A DNA stretch of 34,131 nt, taken from contig JAQBQF010000086.1 in NCBI GenBank assembly GCA_028287115.1, forward strand, positions 1-34,131. Reading direction: 5' to 3'. Positions 19,266 to 28,094 of this stretch are shown here, piece after piece. Every line of letters begins with the position of its first letter. The stretch's first letter is position 1. This DNA comes from Myxococcales bacterium. GTDB taxonomy: Bacteria; Myxococcota_A; Polyangia; Haliangiales; Haliangiaceae. Position numbers and translations under genes: made by a program. Below the pieces are notes generated by a model that ran no database searches, was not told the origin of the DNA, and saw nothing but the letters and a program-made list of their open reading frames with translations.

Positions 19266-20516
19266 CTAATCGCCCTTGTAGCGGCTCAAGATGAGCGCCG
19301 CGTTCGTGCCACCGAATCCGAAGCTATTCGACATCACGTGATCCACACGTTGCTCGCGCGGCTGGTTCGGCACGTAATCGAGATCGCAGTCGGGATCGGG
19401 CGTCTCGTAGTTCATCGTCGGCGGCAGCACGCCGCGCGTGAGCACGAGTGCCGAGATGCCCGCTTCGATGCCGCCGGCCGCGCCGAGCGTGTGTCCTGTC
19501 ATCGACTTCGTCGACGAGATCGCGAGCTTCTTCGCCGCCGCACCGAACACGGCCTTGACCGCGATCGTCTCGTTCTTGTCGTTGAGATCCGTCGAGGTGC
19601 CGTGCGCGTTGATGTAGCCGATCTGGCTCGGCTCGAGCTTGGCGTCGCGCAGCGCGACCTTGAAGCACGCCTGCGCACCTTTGTGCTCGGGTGCGGGCGC
19701 GGCAACGTGATGCGCGTCGCTGTTCGCACCGTAACCGGTGAGCTCGGCGTAGATCCGCGCGCCGCGCTTCTTCGCGTGCTCGAGCTCCTCGAGGACGACG
19801 ATGCCCGCGCCCTCGCCGATCACGAAACCGTCGCGATCTTTGTCGAACGGCCGGCTCGCCTTCTCGGGCGCGTCGTTGCGCGTCGACATCGCGCGCATCG
19901 AGTTAAAGCCGCCGACGCCGAGGATCGTGATCGTCGCCTCGGCACCACCACAGATCATGCCGTCGGCATAGCCGTGGCGGATCGTGCGGAACGCTTCGCC
20001 GATCGAGTGCGCGCCGGTCGCGCACGCAGAGACGTGCGAGATGTTCGGCCCGGTGGCACCGGTGCGAATCGACACCATGCCCGGCAGCTCGTTGATGATG
20101 ATGTCGGTGACGAAGTACGGCGAGAATCCGTACCGCGGACCTTTTTCCTTCGAAGCCGCGTAGGTGTCCTCGATCGTGCGCACGCCACCGAGGCCCGCGC
20201 CGATGAAGCTGCCCCACCGGTCTTCTTCTCCGGCGGGCACCCTCTTACCGAGCCCCGAGTCCTCGAGCGCCATCATGGCGGCCGAAACGCCGAACTGCAG
20301 GAACCGATCGACGTGCTTGAGCTCGCGCTTGTCGAACCACTTCGAGCCGTCCCAGTTCTTCACCTCGCAACCGAACTTGGTCGCGAACAGAGTGGTGTCG
20401 AACTGCGTGATCGGCCCCGCGCCGTTCTTGCCAGCAAGCAAGGCCGACCAGGTGGTCTCGAGATCGTTGCCGATGGGTGTTACGAGACCGATGCCGGTGA
20501 TCACGACGCGACGCAT
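19266..20516 (-). CDS. fabF: 3-oxoacyl-ACP synthase II (KAS II)
   Basis: Elongates acyl-ACP with malonyl-ACP in type II fatty-acid synthesis. 416 residues, normal length. The thiolase-fold catalytic triad is intact: Cys165 in [12 protein letters not shown], His305 in [12 protein letters not shown], and His342 in [10 protein letters not shown]. The C-terminal [14 protein letters not shown] motif is also present. ATG 20516 is preceded by AGGAG at a 7-nt spacing, after a 65-bp gap from acpP that is longer than elsewhere in the operon. Confidence 0.97.
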   Translation of the reverse strand: MRRVVITGIGLVTPIGNDLETTWSALLAGKNGAGPITQFDTTLFATKFGCEVKNWDGSKWFDKRELKHVDRFLQFGVSAAMMALEDSGLGKRVPAGEEDRWGSFIGAGLGGVRTIEDTYAASKEKGPRYGFSPYFVTDIIINELPGMVSIRTGATGPNISHVSACATGAHSIGEAFRTIRHGYADGMICGGAEATITILGVGGFNSMRAMSTRNDAPEKASRPFDKDRDGFVIGEGAGIVVLEELEHAKKRGARIYAELTGYGANSDAHHVAAPAPEHKGAQACFKVALRDAKLEPSQIGYINAHGTSTDLNDKNETIAVKAVFGAAAKKLAISSTKSMTGHTLGAAGGIEAGISALVLTRGVLPPTMNYETPDPDCDLDYVPNQPREQRVDHVMSNSFGFGGTNAALILSRYKGD

Positions 20517-20581
20517 GGGGAACTCCTAGCGTGCCTTGCGGGTACGTGCACGGCACGTCCCAGAAAGGCCCGGTGCGACTG

Positions 20582-20824
20582 TCACTTGGCGTGCGACTTG
20601 ATGTAGTTCACCGCGTCTTTGACCGTCTTGATCTGCTCGGTGTCTTCCTCCGGGATCGTGATCTTGAATTCCTGCTCGAATGCGAGCACGAGCTCGACCA
20701 CGGCCAGAGAATCCGCCTTCAGATCGTCGATGAAAGACGCTTCCGGACGCAATTGCTCGGGCGACACCTCGAGCTGATTGCAGATGATTTCCTTGACCTT
20801 GCTCTCGATATCTTCAGGCGACAT
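20582..20824 (-). CDS. acpP: Acyl carrier protein
   Basis: A small acidic carrier of fatty-acyl intermediates. 80 residues, four-helix ACP fold. Ser39 in [16 protein letters not shown] takes the 4'-phosphopantetheine arm; most ACPs have DSLDxVEL, here Ala replaces Asp. The [17 protein letters not shown] block is standard. ATG 20824 has GAGG close upstream. It lies 35 bp after fabG and before fabF, the classic order. Confidence 0.97.
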   Translation of the reverse strand: MSPEDIESKVKEIICNQLEVSPEQLRPEASFIDDLKADSLAVVELVLAFEQEFKITIPEEDTEQIKTVKDAVNYIKSHAK

Positions 20825-20859
20825 GTTTCCTCGCGGGCGTTGATAGTCCAGAACCGGCG

Positions 20860-21648
20860 TTACATCAACATCCCGCCGTTAACACGGATGATTTGCCCAG
20901 TGATATAGGCAGCCTCCGGTCCGGCCAGGAAGGCCACGGCGTCTGCGATATCCTCCGCACGGCCGATTCGCCCCAGCGGGATCTGCTCCAGGAGCTTGAC
21001 GCGCTGCGCCTCGGGCAGGTGGTCGGCCGTCATCGCGGTGTCGATGTAGCCAGGGGCGACCGCGTTGCAGGTCACGCCGCGAGAAGACAGCTCCCGGGCC
21101 GTCGACATCGTGAGCCCGAGGATTCCCGCCTTCGACGCCGAGTACGCCGCCTGACCGCCGTTGCCCATCTCGCCGACGACCGACGAGATGTTGACGATGC
21201 GGCCTGACTCCTTGGCCTTGAGCAGCAGCGTGGCCGCCGCGCGGGTCGTGTAGAACGCTCCCGTCAGGTTGACCTGGAGCGTCTTCGCCCACTGATCGTC
21301 GGTAAACCGCATCAGGAGGCCGTTGATCGCGATGCCGGCGTTGTTGACGAGGATGTCGAGCTGCTTGTGCTCGGCGGCGAGCGCCTTGATCGCGTCCGCA
21401 ACGGATGTGCTGTTCGCAACATCGAACCCCAGGATCGCGCCCTGGCCGCCCGCGGCCTCGACCTCCGCCGCGGCGTCGCGTGCATCTTTCTCGCGTGCAG
21501 CGGGCTGGCCCGGAGCGTCCGGCAGGAAATTGATGATGACCTTCGCCCCGCGCCGGCCGAGTGCCACCGCGATCGCGCGCCCGATGCCCTGCGATGCGCC
21601 CGTCACCAGTGCGACTTTTCCCGAGAGTGCCTTGTCGTTGATCGCCAT
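20860..21648 (-). CDS. fabG: 3-oxoacyl-ACP reductase
   Basis: An NADPH-dependent reductase of fatty-acid elongation. 262 residues, SDR fold. The cofactor motif is [12 protein letters not shown], then NNAGI, the catalytic Ser in NISSVVG, Tyr169 and Lys173 in YSASKAG, and a C-terminal VNGGM. An insertion of about 12 residues, rich in Ala/Glu/Asp after the second strand ([17 protein letters not shown]), is longer than in E. coli FabG. Start: ATG 21648 with AGGAG overlapping the fabD stop; a frame extending to 21981 is a shadow. Confidence 0.95.
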   Translation of the reverse strand: MAINDKALSGKVALVTGASQGIGRAIAVALGRRGAKVIINFLPDAPGQPAAREKDARDAAAEVEAAGGQGAILGFDVANSTSVADAIKALAAEHKQLDILVNNAGIAINGLLMRFTDDQWAKTLQVNLTGAFYTTRAAATLLLKAKESGRIVNISSVVGEMGNGGQAAYSASKAGILGLTMSTARELSSRGVTCNAVAPGYIDTAMTADHLPEAQRVKLLEQIPLGRIGRAEDIADAVAFLAGPEAAYITGQIIRVNGGMLM

Positions 21649-21656
21649 GTTCGCTC

Positions 21657-22580
21657 CTATGCGGTGAATGCGTTGACTTCGTGGGGCTCGCCGATCGTCG
21701 TGATCTCGATCGACTCGGCGATGCGCTTGACGAGGCCCTTCAGCACCGAGCCCGACCCGAGCTCGTACGCTCGCGTCACGCCGAGCTTCGCGATCGCTTG
21801 GACCGACTCTTCCCAGCGCACGGGCGCGGTGACCTGCTGGATCAAGAGCTCCTTGATGCGCACCGGATCGGTCGTCGGCTCCGCCGTGACGTTCGCGACG
21901 ACCGGAACGGTCGGTGTCGTGATCTGCACGCCCGCGAGCGCGGCGGCGAGCTTGTCCTGTGCAGGCCTCATCAGCGAGCAATGGAATGGGGCGCTCACCG
22001 ACAGCTTGACCGCACGCTTCGCGCCCGCGGCTTTCGCCTCGATGATCGCGCGGTCGATCGCAGCCACGTGCCCGGAGATCACGATCTGACCGGCGCCGTT
22101 GATATTCGCGGGCTCGACCGGCTCACCGGGAGCGGAGGCCGTTTCGCAGACCACACGCGTCGCCGCGAGATCGAGACCGATCAGGGCCGCCATTGCCCCC
22201 TGCCCGACGGGCACCGCGTCCTGCATGAACGTGCCGCGCAGGTGCGTGAGGCGAACGGCATCGCGCAGCTGCATCGCGCCGGCCGCGACGAGCGCGCTCC
22301 ATTCGCCGAGCGAGTGCCCGGCGACGATATCGAAGCGCAGCCCGCGCTCGACGAGCGAACGAAACACCGCGATCGACGTGGTCAGGATCGCGGGCTGTGT
22401 GTTCTTCGTCAGCGTCAGGTCGTCTTCGGGCCCTTCGAAGCACAGCTTCGAGAGCGAGAAGCCGAGCACGTCATCGGCTTCTTGATACGTGAGGTGCGCG
22501 ACGTCGTGGGCCAGCGCGAGGTCGCGACCCATGCCGACTCGCTGCGAGCCTTGGCCGGGAAACAAGAGCGCCGTCTTCAT
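21657..22580 (-). CDS. fabD: Malonyl-CoA:ACP transacylase
   Basis: Transfers malonyl from CoA to ACP. 307 residues. The N-terminal [14 protein letters not shown] loop, the nucleophile Ser90 in [11 protein letters not shown] and the catalytic His200 in SAPFHCSLM are all present, and the C-terminal [15 protein letters not shown] block is typical. It is the first fab gene of this block: the 111 bp upstream separate it from an unrelated lipoprotein gene, so fabH and plsX are not adjacent as usual. No strong promoter was recognised in that gap. Confidence 0.96.
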   Translation of the reverse strand: MKTALLFPGQGSQRVGMGRDLALAHDVAHLTYQEADDVLGFSLSKLCFEGPEDDLTLTKNTQPAILTTSIAVFRSLVERGLRFDIVAGHSLGEWSALVAAGAMQLRDAVRLTHLRGTFMQDAVPVGQGAMAALIGLDLAATRVVCETASAPGEPVEPANINGAGQIVISGHVAAIDRAIIEAKAAGAKRAVKLSVSAPFHCSLMRPAQDKLAAALAGVQITTPTVPVVANVTAEPTTDPVRIKELLIQQVTAPVRWEESVQAIAKLGVTRAYELGSGSVLKGLVKRIAESIEITTIGEPHEVNAFTA

Positions 22581-22691
22581 GGGCCGGGGTTTCGCACGGG
22601 CGCGGCGGGCTGGGAAGGAGCCTGCGTACAGATCGATCGCGCGGCGCGTCGAAGCTCCCCAACCGCGGCTCGTGCTCCAGTGTTCGGGCGT

Positions 22692-23765
22692 TCAGAGTTG
22701 CAGGCACACGATCGGCCTCGCGGCGGTGCAGACGAGCGGCAGAGACGCGTCGCGCAGCCGCTGGCGCTCGGCGCTCGACGAATCACCGACATTGGTTTGA
22801 TCGGCAAGGCTGCTCGAGGTCCAGTCGATGCAATTACCGGTAACACCCGTGAAGATCTGTTCGTTGCGAACGTTGCCGAGGGCCGTGCGATTCAGAAAGG
22901 TCGAGAGGGCAAGTGGCAGGTCGGGCGACAGGAAATCACCCGCGGTCACCGAGAGGCGAATGCCGTCGACGCGTCGCCACGGTTCGCCGGTGCTCGCGAA
23001 GCGAGTCTCTGGGCCACCCGCAGTGCTCCCGAGCCACGCGCGATACGTTCCCAACAGGCCCGCGGTTCCAGCGTCGGCATTACACAGCGCATCCGCTGCC
23101 GCGAGTCCGCCCCCGGGCGAGAAGCCCGTATCACTGACAAATGCGATCCGTCCAGACTCGATCGCCGGAACGACCGCCGAGTTCCGACCACGCTCGACGC
23201 AGAGAAGATGAAGGTTATCCGAGCACGCCGCGTCCTGCGCAAACCCTGATCTGAGCGCCTGGTACGTTGCGATCACGGGGACGAACACGTTTGACGCTGC
23301 CATCGTCCACACGCCGCACTCGCCGGCGACCGAACCGGTCCAGATGAACCCGCTGATCTCCTGACCGAGCTCGTCGTAGATGATCGGACTGAACGTCGCG
23401 GCCATCTCGAAGTCGGACGGCTGATCCGCGATGGCTCGTCCGTGCAGATCGACCCAGCCACGGGAACCTGAGAGCGCGGGAGCGCGCAGCGTGAGTCCGT
23501 CGAACACCAGCGCGACGAACTCGCCGTCGAGATGCGCACCAGCCGCGGCGGCTTGACAGATTGCATCACCACCGGTCACTCCGCCGAACGCACCGTTCGT
23601 CCTGCCCGCCGTCACGAATGCGCGGTTCGGCCCCGAGTACGCCGCGTCGGATACCGGTGTCGCGTCGAAATTGACGCGACCACAACCCGCAACGACGACC
23701 AATGCCGCTACACGCACCGCTGTCGATAGTAGTACGCCGACCGCGCCACCGGGTCGATGTCGCAC
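22692..23765 (-). CDS. Lipoprotein with two DUF1554-like (C-type-lectin/endostatin-like) domains
   Basis: A 357-residue predicted lipoprotein: a hydrophobic stretch ends in VVVAGC, a good lipobox, with the acyl Cys at about residue 29. Two related domains follow (about 45-195 and 203-357). Each starts with FVT/FVS, a Gly-rich turn and a GGDAICQAAA / AADALCNADA helix, and ends with a TG...C.W and LLCV/LVCTA cysteine pattern. This matches DUF1554 proteins found in Leptospira and myxobacteria as surface or matrix-binding proteins; binding is not shown here. It lies between fabD and a divergent hypothetical gene in the accessory block. Confidence 0.75.
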   Translation of the reverse strand: MRHRPGGAVGVLLSTAVRVAALVVVAGCGRVNFDATPVSDAAYSGPNRAFVTAGRTNGAFGGVTGGDAICQAAAAGAHLDGEFVALVFDGLTLRAPALSGSRGWVDLHGRAIADQPSDFEMAATFSPIIYDELGQEISGFIWTGSVAGECGVWTMAASNVFVPVIATYQALRSGFAQDAACSDNLHLLCVERGRNSAVVPAIESGRIAFVSDTGFSPGGGLAAADALCNADAGTAGLLGTYRAWLGSTAGGPETRFASTGEPWRRVDGIRLSVTAGDFLSPDLPLALSTFLNRTALGNVRNEQIFTGVTGNCIDWTSSSLADQTNVGDSSSAERQRLRDASLPLVCTAARPIVCLQL

Positions 23766-23791
23766 GACCAGGTAGTCAGTGAATTACCACG

Positions 23792-23801
23792 GCCGATCGG
23801 C
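23792..23801. promoter_or_regulatory. 10-bp perfect palindrome in a divergent intergenic region
   Basis: GCCGATCGGC lies in the 60-bp region between the divergent lipoprotein (23765) and the 193-aa gene (23826), a position fitting an operator. Such GC-rich palindromes are common by chance in this genome, so confidence is low. Confidence 0.2.
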
Positions 23802-23825
23802 ATGTGACTCGCACGCCGATGGATC

Positions 23826-24407
23826 ATGGAAGCTCAGCGTATTCAGCCGATCGATTTATTGCGAACGCTCGGCCAGAAGTACCAGCACATGAGGAATGAC
23901 CTCCACCACTTGTCGCGAGACAGCGGCCCGCACCGCCGACTCGGTCACAAGCTGGACGAGATCACCGGTCACTTCGAGCGGCTGCTCGGAGAATGGGTGA
24001 GGGACGAGAGCCTTCGCACCCATTGGCGCGAGTTCTTTCACGGCCGTGAGGCACCGCCTGACGAACCGGCCGTTCCCGCATCGCCCGTATTCAAGGGACG
24101 AACCGAGGCGGGCGCGATCGTGATCGTGCGCCCTGCTCCCGACGGCTACGACATCATCGTCGACGGTGCGCTCCTCGATCGCGGTACAGCGAGCTGGAAT
24201 TTCGATCCCGACATCCGCACACCGATCCGGATCGCGGACCGCACGTACGAAGAAATCTTCGACGCGCCCCCGATCGCGATCGCTGCCCTTCGGCAATTCA
24301 TCCTCGGTGGCGAGCCGCCGTGGCCGTGGGCCCGCGAGCTCATCGAAGACGGCCTGATCGATACCGAGCTCGCGCTGACGTCGCGCGGCCGGCGGCGCCT
24401 GACCTGA
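23826..24407 (+). CDS. Hypothetical protein, 193 aa
   Basis: Not recognised. The N-terminal half (residues 1-70) is helical and charged (LLRTLGQKYQHMRNDLHHLSRD, split here at HMRNDLHHL), resembling a small bundle. The C-terminal half (about 85-170) is beta-rich (AGAIVIVRPAPDGYDIIVDG) and then helical (FDAPPIAIAALRQFILGG), ending in a basic tail. There is no signal peptide or membrane segment. It is the only plus-strand gene of the accessory block, and its stop lies 3 bp from the convergent zinc-ribbon gene stop. Confidence 0.65.
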   Translation: MEAQRIQPIDLLRTLGQKYQHMRNDLHHLSRDSGPHRRLGHKLDEITGHFERLLGEWVRDESLRTHWREFFHGREAPPDEPAVPASPVFKGRTEAGAIVIVRPAPDGYDIIVDGALLDRGTASWNFDPDIRTPIRIADRTYEEIFDAPPIAIAALRQFILGGEPPWPWARELIEDGLIDTELALTSRGRRRLT

Positions 24408-24410
24408 AGG

Positions 24411-24971
24411 TCAGCGATAGGGGGCGGCGCTGGCTCGCATGCTCGAGAGCGCTGCATTGAGCTCTGAAGCGAGGTGAGCCGCCTCCGCGAAGCTCTCGTG
24501 CGAGTAGAGCGTCACGAATGATGATCGCGTCAACACGTAGCTCCCCCACTGGATCCACACATGATCGGGCTCGTCGTCGACGCGCAACAAGAATTGAGAT
24601 GCGGCGAACCCTCGCACGTCGACCACTTGCAGGTCGTCTGTAGGCCCCATCAACCCGGTTGTCTGAAAGACATCGCTCCGCAGCACGAACTCCTTGTCGA
24701 AGAAGCCGCGGACTCCTGCGCGTTTCACAAACACCTTGTCCGCGCGGCGCGAGATCCGGATGCTCGTCCCCGCTGGAGCGCTCGCTCGCAATGCGAACAT
24801 CCGGGTCTCGTGGTCTGCGAGCGAACGCGGAAACAAGTGCCCTTCGAGTACGTACTCGGCGGAACAGCGGCCGCATACCGCGGTCTTACCCGGCCAATCG
24901 ATGTTGGATGAGTGGATCGGATGCGCGCATGCGGCGCACATGACCACCTCGGAGAGCGTCAGGTCCGGCAT
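24411..24971 (-). CDS. Zinc-ribbon protein coupled to the AAA+ ATPase
   Basis: A 186-residue protein with no recognised family beyond a zinc ribbon at its start: Cys12-x2-Cys15 (VMCAACAHPI) and Cys33-x2-Cys36 (VCGRCSAEY). Then come about 50 residues of beta-rich sequence with basic clusters (IRISRRADKVFVKRAGVRGFF) and a C-terminal part with DDEPDHVWIQWGSYV and a final helix (ESFAEAAHLASELNAAL). No signal peptide. Start: ATG 24971 lies 1 nt after the AAA+ stop (TGAGATG), so the two are translationally coupled; a longer frame to 25112 is the AAA+ shadow. It is the last gene of the operon. An adaptor role for the ATPase is inference from position. Confidence 0.72.
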   Translation of the reverse strand: MPDLTLSEVVMCAACAHPIHSSNIDWPGKTAVCGRCSAEYVLEGHLFPRSLADHETRMFALRASAPAGTSIRISRRADKVFVKRAGVRGFFDKEFVLRSDVFQTTGLMGPTDDLQVVDVRGFAASQFLLRVDDEPDHVWIQWGSYVLTRSSFVTLYSHESFAEAAHLASELNAALSSMRASAAPYR

Positions 24972-24972
24972 C

Positions 24973-26949
24973 TCACGCGGCTCCCGCGACGATCTTACCC
25001 ATGCCTTCATATTCGAGCTGCGCGGCACGTTCGAGATGCGCCGCGGTGATCGCGGAACCCTCATCGGCCGCGAGGAAGGCGGCACGCAGGGCGGCATTCC
25101 GGATGTACCCACCGGTCATCGCGAACCGCTTTGCGAGCCGCGTGAAGTCGAGGAGCGGCTCGACCGGCGCTGCCGAAGGCAGCATCGAGCGCCACAGCTG
25201 CGCACGTTCATCGACGTCGGGCACCTCGAACCGGAGATGGAGCGACAGCCGGCGCTGAAACGCCGGATCGATGTTCGCCTCGTGGTTGCTCGTCAGCACG
25301 CAGATGCCGGTGAAGCTCTCGAGGCGCTGCAGCAGATAGTTCGTCTCGAGGTTCGCATAGCGATCGTTACTCGACTTCACTTCTGTACGTTTGCCGAACA
25401 GCGAGTCCGCTTCGTCGAACAGCAAGATCGCGTGCCCTGCTTCGGCCGCGTCGAACAGCTCGCCGAGGTTACGCTCGGTCTCGCCGATCCACTTCGAGAC
25501 GACCTTGCCCATGTCGACCTGATACAGCTCGAGCCCGAGCTCGCGCGCGATCAGCGCCGCAACCATCGTCTTGCCAGTGCCTGGGGGTCCCGAGAACAGC
25601 GCGCTCACGCCGAGCCCCTTGCCGACCTTCGCCGCGAAGCCCCACTGCTCGTACACCGTGCGGCGCTGGCGAATGCGCGCGACGAGCTCGGTGACGGCAT
25701 CGAGCTGATCTTGCGGCAGCACGAGATCGTCCCAGCTCTGCGTGACGTTGACACGCTTCGCAAAATTGCCGAGTCGATCATCGAGCACGGCGCGAATGCC
25801 GGCGTAGATATCATCAGGCCGGATCTTACGCCCCGTCGCGCGCGACCTCGCCGCGATCGCCGCGTGATGGATCATCGCGGGCGCCAGCGGATACTGCGTC
25901 GCGAGAAAATCCGCATCTTCGATCGAGCCGGCATCGAGCGCCGCGCGCCACAGCTCCGCACGCTGGGCCGACGTCGGCGGCGCGAGCTCGACGACGACGC
26001 TCGGCCGATCCCAGCGAAGTGCCGGCCGCTGCGCGCCACACGTCACGAAGATCGGGCCATCGATCTCGGCCGCGAGCTCGCTGCCAATGGCTTCGATCCG
26101 GCTCGCATCCTTCTCGTCGACGAGCGCATCGACGTTGCGGACCAGCGGTAGCCGCGCGAGCAGCTTGCACTCGCGCACGATCATCCGCAGCTGCTTGCGA
26201 AACAGCCCCGGCTCCTTCGCGAGCTTCTTGCCGTCGATCTCGAGTAGCTCGAGGCCCGCTTCCTTCGCGGCGGCCGCGATCAGCGTCCGCCGCCCGAGCC
26301 CCGGCATCCCGCTCGCGATCACGAGCGCCTTCCCTGCCCTCATCGCCTCGCGCGCGCCTTCGATCGCGCTCGCCGAAACCGCGAGCTCCGCCACCGGCTT
26401 CACGTCGTCTACGATCCGGACAATCCCAGCGAGCGCCGGATCGATCGACGTATCGCCATGAAGTAGCGCGAGGATCCGTCGCGAGATCGCCCACGTCTGC
26501 CGGCTCTCGTGCACGTCGGGGCCACCGCCGTCACTGCGTTCAATGATGCCGAGCCGGCGGAGCTTTCCGTCGGGGCCAAGCTCCGTAAGCGCACCTATCG
26601 ATGCGGTAGCCCCGAAGACGATCTTGCGAAGGCCTTCGAGCGTAGGATCAATAATCGAACCGGAGTACAGCGAAGTACGCTGGCGTACCGAAGAATCGAT
26701 CGCGATCGCGGCTAGTAGAGCGACGACCTGCTCTTCCGAACCACTCAACCTCAGACGTTCGGCCAGGCTCGCGCTCGGGAGTAGCTCCTCGCGCTCCCGA
26801 CGTTTCAGTGCAGTCTGCAGTTCCCACGCTTTCGCCAGACCTTCCGCTGGGTCGAAGTGCGCATCGGCTTCTCGGCGAAGCAGAATCTCCAGCGTTGTCT
26901 CGAACCAACGAGAGAGGTCCGCAAGGTGAGCGAGTGCCGCATTGGTCAT
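24973..26949 (-). CDS. Tandem AAA+ ATPase, first module degenerate
   Basis: A 658-residue cytoplasmic ATPase, paralogous to the C-terminal half of the 8943-12125 protein. Residues about 1-170 are a helical/winged-helix-like region. The first AAA+-like module has P-loop GMPGLGRRT (214-222) with Arg220 in place of Lys, and no clear acidic Walker B. The second module is intact: [19 protein letters not shown] leads to Walker A GPPGTGKT with Lys460, [11 protein letters not shown], Walker B LLFDEAD with Asp512/Glu513, [25 protein letters not shown] sensor and QRRL. Start: ATG 26949 chosen over GTG 26970; neither has a strong ribosome-binding site. A 59-bp AT-rich gap separates it from the FGE-like gene. 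Substrate unknown; the architecture recalls Afp15/PVC15-type injection-system ATPases (memory only). Confidence 0.85.
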   Translation of the reverse strand: MTNAALAHLADLSRWFETTLEILLRREADAHFDPAEGLAKAWELQTALKRREREELLPSASLAERLRLSGSEEQVVALLAAIAIDSSVRQRTSLYSGSIIDPTLEGLRKIVFGATASIGALTELGPDGKLRRLGIIERSDGGGPDVHESRQTWAISRRILALLHGDTSIDPALAGIVRIVDDVKPVAELAVSASAIEGAREAMRAGKALVIASGMPGLGRRTLIAAAAKEAGLELLEIDGKKLAKEPGLFRKQLRMIVRECKLLARLPLVRNVDALVDEKDASRIEAIGSELAAEIDGPIFVTCGAQRPALRWDRPSVVVELAPPTSAQRAELWRAALDAGSIEDADFLATQYPLAPAMIHHAAIAARSRATGRKIRPDDIYAGIRAVLDDRLGNFAKRVNVTQSWDDLVLPQDQLDAVTELVARIRQRRTVYEQWGFAAKVGKGLGVSALFSGPPGTGKTMVAALIARELGLELYQVDMGKVVSKWIGETERNLGELFDAAEAGHAILLFDEADSLFGKRTEVKSSNDRYANLETNYLLQRLESFTGICVLTSNHEANIDPAFQRRLSLHLRFEVPDVDERAQLWRSMLPSAAPVEPLLDFTRLAKRFAMTGGYIRNAALRAAFLAADEGSAITAAHLERAAQLEYEGMGKIVAGAA

Positions 26950-27008
26950 GCCTACGTTTTCGACCGGCACCGCGTGCGGTTGCTTGATTTTTTAGCGCGG
27001 TATATTGA

Positions 27009-28094
27009 CTAGTTACCAGGTTTACCATGAGGCGGTACGTAACCGGGCTCCTGAGGAGGCGAGACGAAAGTTGCCGCTGGCGGTGATCCGATCGCCGGCG
27101 GCTTAGGACCGGAAATCGAGCGAACGCATCTGAATCCTGCGACAGGATCTTGATCCTCATCGCTGTGGATGATTTCGAACTCGCCGATGAAGGTCCCCGA
27201 AATCCCCGGCTGGTGGAAGCCGCCTTTAGCGACGTGAGCCGAGCTCCGATATCCAGGCATTCGTGCCATCGGCGGCTCACCTTGCGGATCCACCACGTTC
27301 GGGTTTCCCCACGCGTACTTCACCGACGCCCAATCGAGATCCAGGATGACGTAGTCGCCCTGATTCTCGCGGGTGAAGCGCAGGGACTGCGTCCGCCGTG
27401 GAACTGGATTGTACCAGTCGGTCGTCCATTCCGGCGCGTTGTCTTCCATGTCTTGCAGTCCGTAAGCGCTTGCACCCTCGACTAGCTGACCGATTTCCCG
27501 AAGTGGCTTGTTCTCACACCCAAGCGGGATCGCGTGAAGCGAGTCATCCACTCGTTGGACCCTCGAGCATGAAGGACGCGCATCACCCCACGCGAAGATC
27601 CGATCGTCGGTACCACGCGCGGCCTTTTCCCACTCGCCTTGCGTCGGCAACCGCATGCCTCTCCAGGCGCAATACGCCTCGGCCGCTTTGAAGGTCACGA
27701 AGACTGGGAATTGCGAAACGTCCTCCCCAACAGGCTTTATCCAGAGGCTGCTCACGTCCGATGCCCGTTCGACGCAGCCACCGGCCGCGCGACATTGCTC
27801 GTACTGCTCGTTCGTTACCTCATATCTCGCGATCTCGAAGCTGGAAATCCAGAGGCGCCGGGGCGGTTCCCTGGCACACGATTCCATCCGCATGTGCTCG
27901 CCGAAGGCATCGCCCTCTTTGTTCGTCGAGGGCAGATCGAGCCCGATGACCCTGTAGCAACCGGCGGAAAACCAACCAGCCGGGACTGCAACGTTGTCCG
28001 CAGAAACAGTGCGCGCTTTCGGCGGATTCTTTCGAGGCGGATCTTGTTTCGTGGAACACGCCGCGAGCAATAACAGGAACAACCACCGACTCAT
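27009..28094 (-). CDS. FGE/SUMF1-fold lipoprotein, probably non-catalytic
   Basis: A 361-residue predicted lipoprotein; the signal MSRWLFLLLLAAC gives lipobox LAAC with acyl Cys13. The formylglycine-generating-enzyme-type fold covers about residues 50-345: FEIARYEVTNEQYEQC, FPVFVTFKAAEAYCAWRGMRLPTQGEWEKAARG, with core motif RLPTQGEWEKAARG, and a final AGFRCVRS. The usual GNVWEW reads DNAPEW, RGGS reads KGGF, and the paired active-site cysteines of FGE near the C-terminus are absent, so oxidation of a sulfatase Cys is not expected. ATG 28094 overlaps the stop of the 564-aa gene by 4 nt (ATGA). Likely a periplasmic or outer-membrane structural or ligand-binding protein. Confidence 0.8.
   Translation of the reverse strand: MSRWLFLLLLAACSTKQDPPRKNPPKARTVSADNVAVPAGWFSAGCYRVIGLDLPSTNKEGDAFGEHMRMESCAREPPRRLWISSFEIARYEVTNEQYEQCRAAGGCVERASDVSSLWIKPVGEDVSQFPVFVTFKAAEAYCAWRGMRLPTQGEWEKAARGTDDRIFAWGDARPSCSRVQRVDDSLHAIPLGCENKPLREIGQLVEGASAYGLQDMEDNAPEWTTDWYNPVPRRTQSLRFTRENQGDYVILDLDWASVKYAWGNPNVVDPQGEPPMARMPGYRSSAHVAKGGFHQPGISGTFIGEFEIIHSDEDQDPVAGFRCVRSISGPKPPAIGSPPAATFVSPPQEPGYVPPHGKPGN

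Noticed and set aside
21649..21981. N-terminal extension of fabG to 21981
   Set aside because: The extension overlaps fabD in another frame, is Arg/Ala/Gly-rich without motif, and ATG 21648 has a good ribosome-binding site and the family N-terminus.
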